DNA of 64,000 nucleotides from Eubacterium sp. An11 (GCF_002161065.1 NZ_NFLV01000001.1:310001-374000), one strand, 5' to 3'. Shown: positions 50,844 to 59,565, counted from the first letter of the stretch. The notes: generated by a model from the letters alone, not told the origin. A program made the numbers and translations.

Positions 50844-52001
50844 TTATTTTTCGTCATTTGCCTGCCCGGCATCCCCAAATCGCTGGTCATCATAGTGACG
50901 GTACGCATCGATCAGACAGCGCAGCCGCTTAATCTTGTTATCAAAGAGTCCCAGTCTGTATAAAGTGATCACAATGGTTCCCAGCAGAAGGGCAAGAATC
51001 ATTCCCTGCACCCCCTGCAGCTTAAATCCCGTGTAGATCAGAAACAGCGTGGATAATGTTCCCATACCGATACTGTCCCCGATAATCTTCGGCTGGAGAA
51101 TCTGTCTCGTGAGCAGACAGATCACATAGATGATCAGCAGAATGATCCCCTGCCGGAAATGTCCGCTGAAAAATACGATCACTGCCCACGGAATGAGCAC
51201 CGTTCCTGTTCCAAGAATCGGCAGCAGGTCCAGAAAGGCGATCAACAGCGCCAGAAACAGCGCATAGGGATTACGCAGAATCAGAAGTCCGGCCAGCAGA
51301 ATGAGAAAAATGATGAACATGATCTTAAACTGCGCCAGCAGAAATCCTCCCAGAGCAGACATCAGCCTGTCCCTGATCTTTCTGACATGCTCCTGCATAT
51401 CCGACGGCACCATCCGAAGCAGCTGTACTGAAATCTTTTCTCTCTCAGCGATAAAAAAATACGCCGCGAGAATCATCACCAGGGTCCCCACCAGGCCGTT
51501 GGTGATGTTGGCGGCGGCGCTTCCCATAAATTCCACTCCTTTTGGAGCAAAATTATTGATCGTCGTTCCCGCCTGCAGCAAAAGATCATTGAAGGCCGTC
51601 TCGATCTGATTGCCGAAATCACCGGAAATCGGCGCGAGCACATCATTCAGCCTGGCGCTGAGCATCTCTATGGTATTCTGAAAATAACTGTAATACACTG
51701 GTGCATCTGACAGAAAGGAAATCGTCTCTCTTCCCAGCTTGGTGATCAGCAGATACCCGATGCCTGCCAGAATCAGAAGAACAAATATTATGATAAAGGC
51801 CGACGCCCACTGCTTCTTTAACCGGATATGCTTCTCAAGGAAATTACACAGCGGCGTCGCCAGCATCGCAAGAATCCAGCTGGCCACAAAAGGCCAGAAA
51901 AATCCAAGGAGTCTCGGGACAATGAAAATGAGCAGCGCTGCGCCAATCAAAAAAAACAATATCTCACTTATGATATTCAAACCAATCTGCCATCTTTTCA
52001 T
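50844..52001 (-). CDS. AI-2E family (YtvI/TqsA-like) membrane protein
   Basis: 385 residues from the ATG at 52001. Eight or so transmembrane segments, with the family pattern: an N-terminal pair, a large extracytoplasmic helical part (~75-155), then ILAAYFFIAEREKI (~188), the characteristic LLPILGTGTVLIPWAV (~263) and VGSLFLIYTGFKLQGVQGMI-like LSTLFLIYTGFKLQGVQGMI (~318). Members export quorum signals, Na+/H+ or act in sporulation; the cargo here is unknown. Confidence 0.88.
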   Translation of the reverse strand: MKRWQIGLNIISEILFFLIGAALLIFIVPRLLGFFWPFVASWILAMLATPLCNFLEKHIRLKKQWASAFIIIFVLLILAGIGYLLITKLGRETISFLSDAPVYYSYFQNTIEMLSARLNDVLAPISGDFGNQIETAFNDLLLQAGTTINNFAPKGVEFMGSAAANITNGLVGTLVMILAAYFFIAEREKISVQLLRMVPSDMQEHVRKIRDRLMSALGGFLLAQFKIMFIIFLILLAGLLILRNPYALFLALLIAFLDLLPILGTGTVLIPWAVIVFFSGHFRQGIILLIIYVICLLTRQILQPKIIGDSIGMGTLSTLFLIYTGFKLQGVQGMILALLLGTIVITLYRLGLFDNKIKRLRCLIDAYRHYDDQRFGDAGQANDEK

Positions 52002-52148
52002 CAGAGCACCTTCCAATCTTTTCCATTTTATCCTTTTGTATCAGTATAGCAATATCCCTAACACATATCAACCCCGCCATACCAATTTTTAAAAATCGAA
52101 AGAAATCTCTCCCCGGAAACGGACAGTAAATTCTCCCGTCTTCTCCTT

Positions 52149-52212
52149 ATATGCCGGTGGGATCCGGCTCTTCCTTCCTAATATGCCGGAAGAATCCGGT
52201 TCTTCCTTCCTG
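52149..52212. repeat. 32-base tandem repeat
   Basis: ATATGCCGGTGGGATCCGGC with TCTTCCTTCCTA (52149-52180) is followed directly by ATATGCCGGAAGAATCCGGT with TCTTCCTTCCTG (52181-52212). Two copies with five differences. It lies downstream of the DUF5688 gene; function unknown. Confidence 0.75.
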
Positions 52213-52225
52213 CGCAGTATTGCGG

Positions 52226-53131
52226 TCAATCTTTCTTCTCCCCATACAGCAGCGGTGTCAGCTGATTCTTTCTTCTATTATAATAGTAGGCAGAATCCGA
52301 CAACATGTCCACCGGCGATACAATGGAACGATTCGCCTCTTCCACCATCACCGGAAGCTTCTCCGCTTCCGGAAACTCACTGACCGGAATGAGGATCAGT
52401 TCATGGATACTGCTGGGCAGAATGTAAAAGTCCTCCTGAATCCTGTCGGCAAACTCCTGCAGGATCCCGTCATAGACCATCACGGTGGCCCCATTCACCT
52501 GCTGTTCATTGGTCAGAATATACATCGTCTTCCCCGGCCCAAGGTTCATGCTCTTCTTTCCCGCCTCCAGGAGAAAGGCATCCATATTGATAATACGCGG
52601 CGGGAAAATCCTACGGGTATTCTCCCGGGCCACCAGCAGCAATTCATGAAGCGATATGTTCCAGAACTTCAGCTCCCGGTTAGTGATCAGCGCGGTCGAA
52701 ATCCCGACGGAATCCGTATGGGCCACCCACCGGAAGGTCAGTACCAGATCATACATCTTAATATAGGGGCAGTCCGCAAGCAGCTCCTGATTTCTCTCAT
52801 AATTCACCAGACGGAAAATGATTCTGTCCTTCATATGCCCGTATTGGAGGACATCCAGCTCATAAAACGCCGAACGCTCCATAGCCCACTGGTATTCTTC
52901 CCGGATCCTCGCGAGAACCTTCTCCATATCCTCGCCCTTCTGATAATCTTTATAAAATTCTTCCAGATAAATACAGGGAGCCACCGCTTCTTCCACCTCC
53001 CTGATGGAAAGGCCCTGATATGTAACTCCATTGTTCTTCTTTGTCTCCTGGATGACGACCTCCGCATCTTCTTTCCAGCCCTTTAAAATATGTTCCTCCA
53101 CATAGTAAAGGAACTCTTCAAAACTCATCAT
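52226..53131 (-). CDS. DUF5688 family protein
   Basis: 301 residues, soluble, start behind AGGAGG. It matches the DUF5688 family that is frequent in Lachnospiraceae: SFEEFLYYVEEHI start, GVTYQGLSIREVEEAVAPCI-like LSIREVEEAVAPCIYLEEF (~43-61), IIFRLVNYERNQELLADCPY (~104) and YILTNEQQVNGATVMVYDG (~205). Function not established; the copy number of such genes in these genomes is often high. Nothing in the neighbourhood explains its role. Confidence 0.8.
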   Translation of the reverse strand: MMSFEEFLYYVEEHILKGWKEDAEVVIQETKKNNGVTYQGLSIREVEEAVAPCIYLEEFYKDYQKGEDMEKVLARIREEYQWAMERSAFYELDVLQYGHMKDRIIFRLVNYERNQELLADCPYIKMYDLVLTFRWVAHTDSVGISTALITNRELKFWNISLHELLLVARENTRRIFPPRIINMDAFLLEAGKKSMNLGPGKTMYILTNEQQVNGATVMVYDGILQEFADRIQEDFYILPSSIHELILIPVSEFPEAEKLPVMVEEANRSIVSPVDMLSDSAYYYNRRKNQLTPLLYGEKKD

Positions 53132-53340
53132 ATGGCATCCTCCTGTTATTATTTATTTTTTATAAATACTATAATACCATACATTCCATATTTTTCCAGT
53201 AAAATATTATATTTTTTTACTTTTTTTTACATTTACTGAGGCAAAACAGCCTACGGCAGCCCATTCCCCGCACAAAGGGAAAAGGCATACCGCAGGCGCC
53301 TGTCATCCGCCAGAAAGAGCGGCCGTCTGTCAATGACAGA

Positions 53341-54003
53341 TCAATAAGCCTCTATGGAGTTTTTGCCCATATAACGGTATATTTTTCCTGTATCTTTATC
53401 CACATAATAAATACCGATCTTCTCATTGCCGTCCGTCTCATATATCGAGAACTGGTACCCTTCCGCTCCGGAATCATTATTGTTATAAGCGGTGAGATCT
53501 TTTGTCTCATCTCTGACCTCATAATTGGCTCCGGCATTGTCTTTCTTCAGTTTCTCCAGAAGATACGTTTTGGCATCCTCATAACTGTCAAAGGAACCAC
53601 CGCCCAAATTATCAATGGCATCCCCCACGCCATCCGCCACATCATCAACGGCTTTTCCGGCGTCATCCACCACATCTCTGGCGGCATCGCCCACATCTTC
53701 AGCGGCATCCTTCATATCATTGCCCAGGTCGCCGGCTGCATCCCCGGAAGTATCATCCCTGTTATCTCCGGTGCCGCCAGCTGCATCGTTCGCGGCATCT
53801 TCCTGACGGGCATCTTCAGTGGAAGCACCCACACCGCTGTCATCTGTCCCAACCGTACTTTCCGTGGAACCTTCTTTTTGCTCTGTCATCTCCGAAGAGG
53901 TTGTACTGTCCTTTCTGTCGTTATTATTTCCACACCCCGCTATCAGAAAAAGTGCGGACAAAAGAAATACCATGGTTATCACGTTTTTTTTCATTCTTAT
54001 CAT
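53341..54003 (-). CDS. Lipoprotein with amphipathic Ala/Asp/Val-rich repeat region
   Basis: 220 residues from the ATG at 54003 behind AAAGGAG. Signal peptide with lipobox LIAGC near residue 22, so it is lipid-anchored. A Thr/Ser/Glu-rich linker (~25-75) is followed by an 11-residue-periodic helical stretch (~80-130: DLGNDMKDAAEDVGDAARDV, VVDDAGKAVDDVADGVGD), like apolipoprotein/LEA-type surface helices. The C-terminal ~75 residues form a compact domain (SYEDAKTYLLEKLKKDNAGA; KIGIYYVDKDTGKIYRYMG) typical of secreted Lachnospiraceae proteins. Function unknown. Confidence 0.75.
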   Translation of the reverse strand: MIRMKKNVITMVFLLSALFLIAGCGNNNDRKDSTTSSEMTEQKEGSTESTVGTDDSGVGASTEDARQEDAANDAAGGTGDNRDDTSGDAAGDLGNDMKDAAEDVGDAARDVVDDAGKAVDDVADGVGDAIDNLGGGSFDSYEDAKTYLLEKLKKDNAGANYEVRDETKDLTAYNNNDSGAEGYQFSIYETDGNEKIGIYYVDKDTGKIYRYMGKNSIEAY

Positions 54004-54155
54004 GAAAATTCTCCTTTCGTCTTTTAATTCTTTCTTATTATCCACACATTTTCTGCATCTATACCAAATGTTTTTATTTTTATTTCAGCCGGCCGATGAT
54101 TAATTCCCTGTTTTCTGGACATACTGGATAACAGAACACAGAAAGGAGAATCTAT

Positions 54156-54359
54156 ATGAAATGGATTGATTATATTGCGTTAACACTGACCATCATCGGT
54201 GCCATCGTCTGGGGATTAATCGGACTTTTTCAGTTCAACCTTGTCTCCGCTTTATTTGGCGATTCCAGCTTTTTTACAAGGCTCATCTATGATCTGGTCG
54301 GTATTTCCGGTATTTACATGCTCACCATGTACGGGAGAATCCGCCAGAACAGAGAATAG
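54156..54359 (+). CDS. DUF378 family small membrane protein
   Basis: 67 residues with two membrane helices (~6-28 and ~42-58): YIALTLTIIGAIVWGLIGLF and FFTRLIYDLVGISGIYMLTM. The G-x-x-x-W-G-L-x-G and the Y-D-L-V-G-I-S-G signatures define DUF378. Starts behind AAAGGAG. Function unknown. It is transcribed divergently from the lipoprotein gene. Confidence 0.88.
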   Translation: MKWIDYIALTLTIIGAIVWGLIGLFQFNLVSALFGDSSFFTRLIYDLVGISGIYMLTMYGRIRQNRE

Positions 54360-54417
54360 GCCCTATCCTTTTGTCCCGGAAATATTTCTGACAAAACAAA
54401 ATTCTTTTAAACTCAAA

Positions 54418-54463
54418 ACCCCTGCGGAAATCTGTGCAGACCGCACATTTTCCCGCAGGGGCT
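54418..54463. terminator. Hairpin terminator between DUF378 and acyltransferase genes
   Basis: CCCCTGCGG (54418) pairs with CCGCAGGGG (to 54463) around a ~28-base loop that itself can pair (TGTGCAGACCGCACA). It separates two convergent genes; the T-run is short. Confidence 0.6.
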
Positions 54464-54561
54464 GATTCAGAAAAACTGTTTTATATTTACATATTATACG
54501 CTCCGTCGCACCATCTGATCATCACAGCAGATGAATTCTCCGGATAATTACAATATGGTTT

Positions 54562-55572
54562 TTACATGGCATTTTTGATACACATCTGCAATTCTTTGAC
54601 CTTTTGAAGAGGCCATCCAAAACAGCGCAAAGACAGCACAAAGGTCAAAAGAACAGCAATGAGCAGATAAACCGGGATCCAGAACATACCGCAGTTTTGC
54701 CGGATGGCATCACTGAACCCTGAAAACATCATGATATACAGGACCAGACGATGCCAGAAATAAATCTGCAGCGTATTTTTCCCCACAGCTTCCGCCGGAG
54801 CCAGCCTCTTGTCAGGCATCAGGCTGATAAGCGCCACACTGACCACCACGGTGACAGCATAACACAGCAGACGATGCTGCCATCCGCATCCCGGAATCCG
54901 GATCAGCGCATAGGCGTTTCTTCCTGTAAACATCCGGATGATGGAAAAAATATCATCGATCCAGTAAAAACTCACAAAAAGACCGACGAGGATCACGAAT
55001 ACCGAGGCAGCCCTCACCCACTTCTGTCTGGTAAAGGCAAGAACCGTTTCGGAATCCAGCAGATACCCGGCATAATAAAAAGGAAAGAACACAAGAATTC
55101 TTGACAGATAAAGAAAGCTTCCGATTTCCACCACGTATCCGGCCAGAAGAGCCAAAACCACAGAAACCACAAGACAGATCTTCGGATTCCATTTTCTGAT
55201 GCCCCAGGCGATGACCATGTAGGCTGCCATGGCAAACATATACCATGGTATACCGGTATCTGTAAACAACGAGAACACCGCCTCCTGTCCAAAAGCCACC
55301 TTCACCATATAAATGAAGATCTTAAGAAGATACCCCAGAATAATATAGTAAACCGGCTTATCCCATCGAAACGGACGCTCTTTTGTCCATTTTTTCTGCA
55401 GCAATCCCGCCACAAAAATAAACAGAGGCATGTGGTAGGAATAAATGATGATAGACATACTTCTCATAAAAGAAGAATCCGGATACTGGTTCACGAAATG
55501 TCCGAGGACAACCGAGAGCATCAGGAAACATTTCAGATTGTCCCAGATACAGATTCTTTGATCCTGCTTCAT
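54562..55572 (-). CDS. Acyltransferase 3 family membrane protein
   Basis: 336 residues from the ATG at 55572 behind GAGGAGGAG. About ten transmembrane helices. The first carries the family His in WDNLKCFLMLSVVLGHFVNQ, and IIYSYHMPLFIFVAGLLQKK (~42) and IYFWHRLVLYIMMFSG (~275) are typical. Such proteins O-acetylate sugars or cell-wall polymers; the acceptor is unknown. Located next to the tRNA cluster with no glycan genes adjacent. Confidence 0.88.
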   Translation of the reverse strand: MKQDQRICIWDNLKCFLMLSVVLGHFVNQYPDSSFMRSMSIIIYSYHMPLFIFVAGLLQKKWTKERPFRWDKPVYYIILGYLLKIFIYMVKVAFGQEAVFSLFTDTGIPWYMFAMAAYMVIAWGIRKWNPKICLVVSVVLALLAGYVVEIGSFLYLSRILVFFPFYYAGYLLDSETVLAFTRQKWVRAASVFVILVGLFVSFYWIDDIFSIIRMFTGRNAYALIRIPGCGWQHRLLCYAVTVVVSVALISLMPDKRLAPAEAVGKNTLQIYFWHRLVLYIMMFSGFSDAIRQNCGMFWIPVYLLIAVLLTFVLSLRCFGWPLQKVKELQMCIKNAM

Positions 55573-55682
55573 ATTTCTCCTCCTCAGGCTGTAAAAGCTT
55601 TCCCGGGGCGCCTTCACTCCGGTTGTATATAAATAAAAAACCCGAAAGCCGCATAAATAGGGCTCCCGGGTGTCCTTGAAAA

Positions 55683-55763
55683 TGCGGATAACAGGACTTG
55701 AACCTGCACGGGTGTCCCACCAGAACCTAAATCTGGCGCGTCTGCCAATTCCGCCATATCCGC
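55683..55763 (-). tRNA. tRNA-Leu (UAG)
   Basis: Acceptor GCGGATA pairs with TATCCGC. Anticodon loop TTTAGGT within CCAGA/TCTGG, giving TAG. Long variable arm (GTGGGACACC) as in tRNA-Leu and T-loop GGTTCAAGTCC. CCA is not encoded. Confidence 0.95.
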
Positions 55764-55821
55764 CTGTTCATACATGCAGGGGAAAACTCCCCGCCGCAAC
55801 CGCTTATATAGATAACAACAA

Positions 55822-55892
55822 AGCGGGTGATGGGAATCGAACCCACGTATCTAGCTTGGAAGGCTAGTGTTCTACCATTGAACTACACCCGC
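55822..55892 (-). tRNA. tRNA-Gly (UCC), copy 1
   Basis: GCGGGTG/CACCCGC acceptor, anticodon loop CTTCCAA giving TCC, T-loop GGTTCGATTCC. Identical to the copy at 56489-56559. Confidence 0.95.
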
Positions 55893-55899
55893 AAAAAAA

Positions 55900-55974
55900 T
55901 CGGGGTGACAGGATTCGAACCTGCGGCCTCTTGATCCCAAATCAAGCGCTCTAGCCAAGCTGAGCCACACCCCG
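55900..55974 (-). tRNA. tRNA-Pro (UGG), copy 1
   Basis: CGGGGTG/CACCCCG acceptor, anticodon loop TTTGGGA giving TGG, T-loop GGTTCGAATCC. Identical to the copy at 56566-56640 and preceding tRNA-Gly by seven bases, as in the other pair. Confidence 0.95.
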
Positions 55975-56027
55975 GCATATTCTGTTTTAGACAAAAAGAG
56001 AAATCGCTGCACTGCAACGATTTCCAA

Positions 56028-56100
56028 TGAGACATCGGGGATTCGAACCCCGGACAACTTGATTAAAAGTCAAGTGCTCTACCAACTGAGCTAATATCCC
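56028..56100 (-). tRNA. tRNA-Lys (UUU)
   Basis: GGGATAT/ATGTCTC acceptor with G-U pairs, anticodon loop CTTTTAA giving TTT, T-loop GGTTCGAATCC. A small hairpin (GAAATCG...CGATTTC, 56000-56024) separates it from tRNA-Pro. Confidence 0.93.
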
Positions 56101-56162
56101 ATAATGAGAATAACTCTCATAATAACAAAAAAATGAGCACAGCACCTCGCACCTTACTCACT

Positions 56163-56191
56163 ACAGACGCAGAAGTTCGAATCTGCGGTCC
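56163..56191 (-). other. tRNA 3'-half-like fragment after tRNA-Gln
   Basis: On the minus strand, three bases past tRNA-Gln, CGCAGA TTCGAACT TCTGCG forms a six-base stem with a TTCGAA loop like a T-arm, followed by TCTGTAG. No matching 5' half or anticodon arm is present. Probably a decayed tRNA end. Confidence 0.4.
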
Positions 56192-56193
56192 AA

Positions 56194-56265
56194 CTGGACT
56201 AGCTGGATTCGAACCAGCGAATGCAGGAGTCAAAGTCCTGTGCCTTACCGCTTGGCGATAGCCCA
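56194..56265 (-). tRNA. tRNA-Gln (UUG)
   Basis: TGGGCTA/TAGTCCA acceptor, anticodon loop CTTTGAC giving TTG, T-loop GGTTCGAATCC. Confidence 0.94.
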
Positions 56266-56269
56266 TTAA

Positions 56270-56344
56270 GGTGGGTAGAGGGATTCGAACCCTCGGCCTC
56301 CAGAGCCACAATCTGGCGCGCTAACCAACTGCGCCACACCCACC
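56270..56344 (-). tRNA. tRNA-His (GUG)
   Basis: GTGGGTG/TACCCAC acceptor with the extra encoded G-1, anticodon loop TTGTGGC giving GTG, T-loop GGTTCGAATCC. Confidence 0.94.
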
Positions 56345-56366
56345 ATAGTCAGGACAGCCTGACAAA

Positions 56367-56440
<74 letters not shown>

Positions 56441-56488
56441 GCATCATGATGAAACAATATAAAATTGTTCTTTCTGCTTAAAAGCAGA

Positions 56489-56559
56489 AGCGGGTGATGG
56501 GAATCGAACCCACGTATCTAGCTTGGAAGGCTAGTGTTCTACCATTGAACTACACCCGC
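56489..56559 (-). tRNA. tRNA-Gly (UCC), copy 2
   Basis: Same sequence as the copy at 55822-55892 (anticodon TCC). Confidence 0.95.
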
Positions 56560-56565
56560 AGGTGA

Positions 56566-56640
56566 TCGGGGTGACAGGATTCGAACCTGCGGCCTCTTGA
56601 TCCCAAATCAAGCGCTCTAGCCAAGCTGAGCCACACCCCG
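56566..56640 (-). tRNA. tRNA-Pro (UGG), copy 2
   Basis: Same sequence as the copy at 55900-55974 (anticodon TGG). First gene of the tRNA array in the direction of transcription. Confidence 0.95.
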
Positions 56641-56774
56641 ATGTGCTCTCTGTCAACCGCTCTCGCATTGACAAGTAGCATTATATAACAGGCAGAAATA
56701 AATGTCAACAGTTTTTTTCATTTTTTTCTTAAATTTTTAATTATATATATTTTTTAAACAATTTAAACAACTGG

Positions 56775-56806
56775 AAAGAGGATACGGCAGCTCCGTATCC
56801 TCTCTT
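56775..56806 (-). terminator. Terminator after the small acidic membrane protein
   Basis: AGAGGATACGG pairs with CCGTATCCTCT around a five-base loop, 8 bases past the stop codon on the minus strand, followed by a broken T-run (TTTCCAGTTGTTT). Confidence 0.7.
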
Positions 56807-56813
56807 ACGAACC

Positions 56814-57092
56814 TTATTCTTCTGTAGCTTCCTCGGCATCTTCTGACGGCTCTTCTGCCTCTTCGTCATCGTCAAAGAAATCATCGTCGAAATCATCAAA
56901 ATCTTCATCCACGTCATCGAGATAATCCGGGGATAAATATTTATAAACCAGAGCGGCGATTCCTGCCACTGCGGCAACAGCTCCGATGATTGCCAGAATC
57001 CATAAGATCTTTCTGGACTCTTCCTCTTCCTTCCGGCTGTTCATCAGGTTGGATAACTTTGCTACTCCGATTAATTCATCGATATTTTTCAT
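56814..57092 (-). CDS. Small membrane protein with acidic C-terminal tail
   Basis: 92 residues, start behind AAGGAGG. A basic/acidic N-terminal helix (MKNIDELIGVAKLSNLMNSR), one transmembrane helix (~29-51: ILWILAIIGAVAAVAGIAAL) and a cytoplasmic or exposed tail made largely of Asp, Glu and Phe (DEDFDDFDDDFFDDDEEAEE). It resembles small proteins seen next to pcrA in Lachnospiraceae, but I know no assigned function. Its gene lies 63 bases after pcrA on the same strand. Confidence 0.7.
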   Translation of the reverse strand: MKNIDELIGVAKLSNLMNSRKEEEESRKILWILAIIGAVAAVAGIAALVYKYLSPDYLDDVDEDFDDFDDDFFDDDEEAEEPSEDAEEATEE

Positions 57093-57155
57093 GTTCCTAT
57101 GCCTCCTTGCTGTTTTCTTTTATTATATCACGCAACAGGCTTCTTTACCAATACA

Positions 57156-59393
57156 TTATTTCACTTTTTTCAATTTTGCGAACGATGCAAACATTTTTTT
57201 GCGGCCCACCCGATCAAAATCCACCGAGACCTCAAAATCCTTCCCGCCATGGACAATATCCACCACGGTACCTTCGCCGAATTTGATATGTTTCACCCGG
57301 TCTCCCACGCCATAATCAAGGGAGGAGAGCGGCTTTACCTTGTAATCGTCAAGACTGTACGGCTTTTTGCCTCTGGTACCATAGGAATAATTGCGGAAGC
57401 CTGCCCCGGCCATACTCCTGGAACCGGTCTGCTCCACTTTCTCCTGCACCGTCTTCTTTTTGGCGCGGTCCAGATATTCCTCCGGAATCTCATCCACAAA
57501 TCTGGACACCCGGTTATACTGGGCCTGTCCCCGCTGCATTCTTCTCCGGGCAGCGCTTAAGTAGAGTCTCTCCTTCGCCCGGGTAATCCCCACATAACAG
57601 AGTCTGCGTTCTTCCTCAATCTCTGATTCATCCCCGGAGATCATGGCGCCATATCCCGGAAAAACGCCTTCCTCCATGCCGCCCAGAAATACATTGGCAA
57701 ACTCCAGTCCCTTGGCGTTATGCAGGGTCATGAGCAGCACCTTATTGGAACTTTCCTCCAGATTGTCAATACCCGCGTTGAGAGTATACATATCCTTTTC
57801 CACCAGGAAATCCGTGAGGGTAGGCTCTTCATTATTTTCCTCAAAATAGACAATGTCATTGATCAGCTCGTCAATATCCTCGAGACGGCTTCTGGCCTCA
57901 TCCGTGCCTTCCATTTCCAGTTCATTTTTATAACCAGTCACATCCAGTATGTAGAGCATCAGCTCGCTGATGTCATTTTCCATGGCATACTCCCGGAAAT
58001 CCCGGATCATCTCTCCAAACTTTTTGATCTTGGATGCCGATCTTCCAAGCTCCGTGATAGAATCTGCCCGGAACACGGCTTCCAGGAAACTGATCTGATG
58101 GAGAATTGCATAATTCTGGATCCTGTCCACCGTGGTCTGGCCGATTCCTCTTTTCGGCACATTGATGATCCGTTTCACAGCCAGATCGTCATTTCCGTTA
58201 TCCACCACTTTCAGATAGGCCATCAAATCCTTGATCTCTTTTCTGTCGTAGAAGCTGATACCCCGGACAATGGCATAAGGAATCGCCCTCTGTTTTAGCT
58301 TCTCCTCAAAGATGCGGGACTGGGCATTGGTCCTGTATAAAATGGCCATATCTTCATAGGGCACCCCGCGCATGGCAAGGAAATTAATATAAGAAACCAC
58401 GCCCTCCGCCTCGTCATATTCCGAGTCATACTGCTTAAAATGCACCAGCTCTCCCGGTGCGTTTTCCGTCCAGAGCTTCTTTTCTTTCCGCCCTTTGTTA
58501 TTGACAATGACACCGTTGGCAGCATTCAAAATATTCTGCGTAGAGCGGTAGTTTTGTTCCAGACGGATCACGTGGGCGCCAGGAAAATATTTCTCAAAGT
58601 TCAAAATATTGAAAATATTCGCCCCCCGGAACCGGTAAATGGACTGGTCATCGTCACCCACCACGCAGAGATTGCGGTATTTGGAAGCTAAAAGTTTCAC
58701 CAGCATAAACTGCACCGTGTTGGTATCCTGGTACTCGTCCACCATGATATAGCGGAACCGTTCCTGATAATAATCAAGGATATCCGGATTGGCCTGGAAC
58801 AGTTCCACCGTCTTTACGAGCAGATCGTCAAAATCCATGGCGTCATTCTCTTTCAGCCGCTTCTGATACTCCTCGTAAATCTCGCTGATCCGGATATCCC
58901 GGTAATTATCCCCGCAGTCGTTCCGGAGATCCAGCGGCGACTTGCACTCATCCTTGGCCGCGGAGATGGCAGACAGCACCGCCTTCTCCGGAAACTGCTT
59001 GGTATCAATCTTCATGGCCTTTAAGACTTCCTTCATCAGTGATTTCTGATCATTGGCGTCGTAAATAGTAAAACTTCTGTTATACCCCAGCAGATCCGCA
59101 TATCTTCTGAGAATCCGGCTGCAGGTGGCGTGAAAGGTACTGATCCACAGATTTTCTGAGCCGGGTCCCACCAGACTTGCAGCCCTCTCTCTCATCTCAT
59201 CCGCCGCCTTGTTGGTGAAAGTGATGGCGAGAATATTCCAAGGATTGACTCCTTTCTCCTCAATCAGATATACAATCCGGTGGGTCAGGGAACGGGTTTT
59301 TCCTGTCCCGGCGCCCGCCAGCATCAGAAGAGGGCCTTCCGTACAGAAGACCGCCTCCCTTTGTTCTTTATTTAATGCGTCATAAATACTCAT
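57156..59393 (-). CDS. pcrA: ATP-dependent DNA helicase PcrA (UvrD/Rep family)
   Basis: 745 residues, all SF1A motifs visible: Q motif LNKEQREAVFCTEGP (~7), Walker A AGAGTGKTRSLTHRI (~26), DEYQDTNTVQF (~220), VGDDDQSIYRFRGA (~246), EQNYRSTQNIL (~283), VLLMTLHNAKGLEFANVFLG (~556) and CYVGITRAKERLYL (~600). C-terminal Tudor-like domain ends LKKVK. It unwinds DNA during repair and removes stalled transcription complexes and RecA. Confidence 0.97.
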   Translation of the reverse strand: MSIYDALNKEQREAVFCTEGPLLMLAGAGTGKTRSLTHRIVYLIEEKGVNPWNILAITFTNKAADEMRERAASLVGPGSENLWISTFHATCSRILRRYADLLGYNRSFTIYDANDQKSLMKEVLKAMKIDTKQFPEKAVLSAISAAKDECKSPLDLRNDCGDNYRDIRISEIYEEYQKRLKENDAMDFDDLLVKTVELFQANPDILDYYQERFRYIMVDEYQDTNTVQFMLVKLLASKYRNLCVVGDDDQSIYRFRGANIFNILNFEKYFPGAHVIRLEQNYRSTQNILNAANGVIVNNKGRKEKKLWTENAPGELVHFKQYDSEYDEAEGVVSYINFLAMRGVPYEDMAILYRTNAQSRIFEEKLKQRAIPYAIVRGISFYDRKEIKDLMAYLKVVDNGNDDLAVKRIINVPKRGIGQTTVDRIQNYAILHQISFLEAVFRADSITELGRSASKIKKFGEMIRDFREYAMENDISELMLYILDVTGYKNELEMEGTDEARSRLEDIDELINDIVYFEENNEEPTLTDFLVEKDMYTLNAGIDNLEESSNKVLLMTLHNAKGLEFANVFLGGMEEGVFPGYGAMISGDESEIEEERRLCYVGITRAKERLYLSAARRRMQRGQAQYNRVSRFVDEIPEEYLDRAKKKTVQEKVEQTGSRSMAGAGFRNYSYGTRGKKPYSLDDYKVKPLSSLDYGVGDRVKHIKFGEGTVVDIVHGGKDFEVSVDFDRVGRKKMFASFAKLKKVK

Positions 59394-59423
59394 AGAATTC
59401 CTTTCTGTTACTGATTATTTTAT

Positions 59424-59460
59424 AGGAAACGTCATAATAATTTTTATTATGATGTTTCCT
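59424..59460. repeat. Hairpin 1 upstream of pcrA
   Basis: AGGAAACGTCATAATAA pairs with TTATTATGATGTTTCCT (one mismatch) around TTT. It lies 31 bases before the pcrA start on the minus strand, possibly in its leader. Confidence 0.7.
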
Positions 59461-59511
59461 GCACCGATTTTTGCTGCGCAAAGCACAGATCTTTCCTTGC
59501 AAAAATCGTGC
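59461..59511. repeat. Hairpin 2 upstream of pcrA
   Basis: GCACCGATTTTTGC pairs with GCAAAAATCGTGC (one bulged C) around a ~24-base loop, directly adjoining hairpin 1. Confidence 0.65.
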
Positions 59512-59528
59512 GCATCCCCCGGAGGATT

Positions 59529-59565
59529 TATAGTCAAAGACAAAATATATTTGTCTTTGACTATA
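59529..59565. repeat. Hairpin 3, perfect 16-base inverted repeat at the SPFH gene end
   Basis: TATAGTCAAAGACAAA pairs perfectly with TTTGTCTTTGACTATA around ATATA. It includes the stop codon of the SPFH-like gene, so it may act as its terminator although no T-run follows. Confidence 0.75.
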
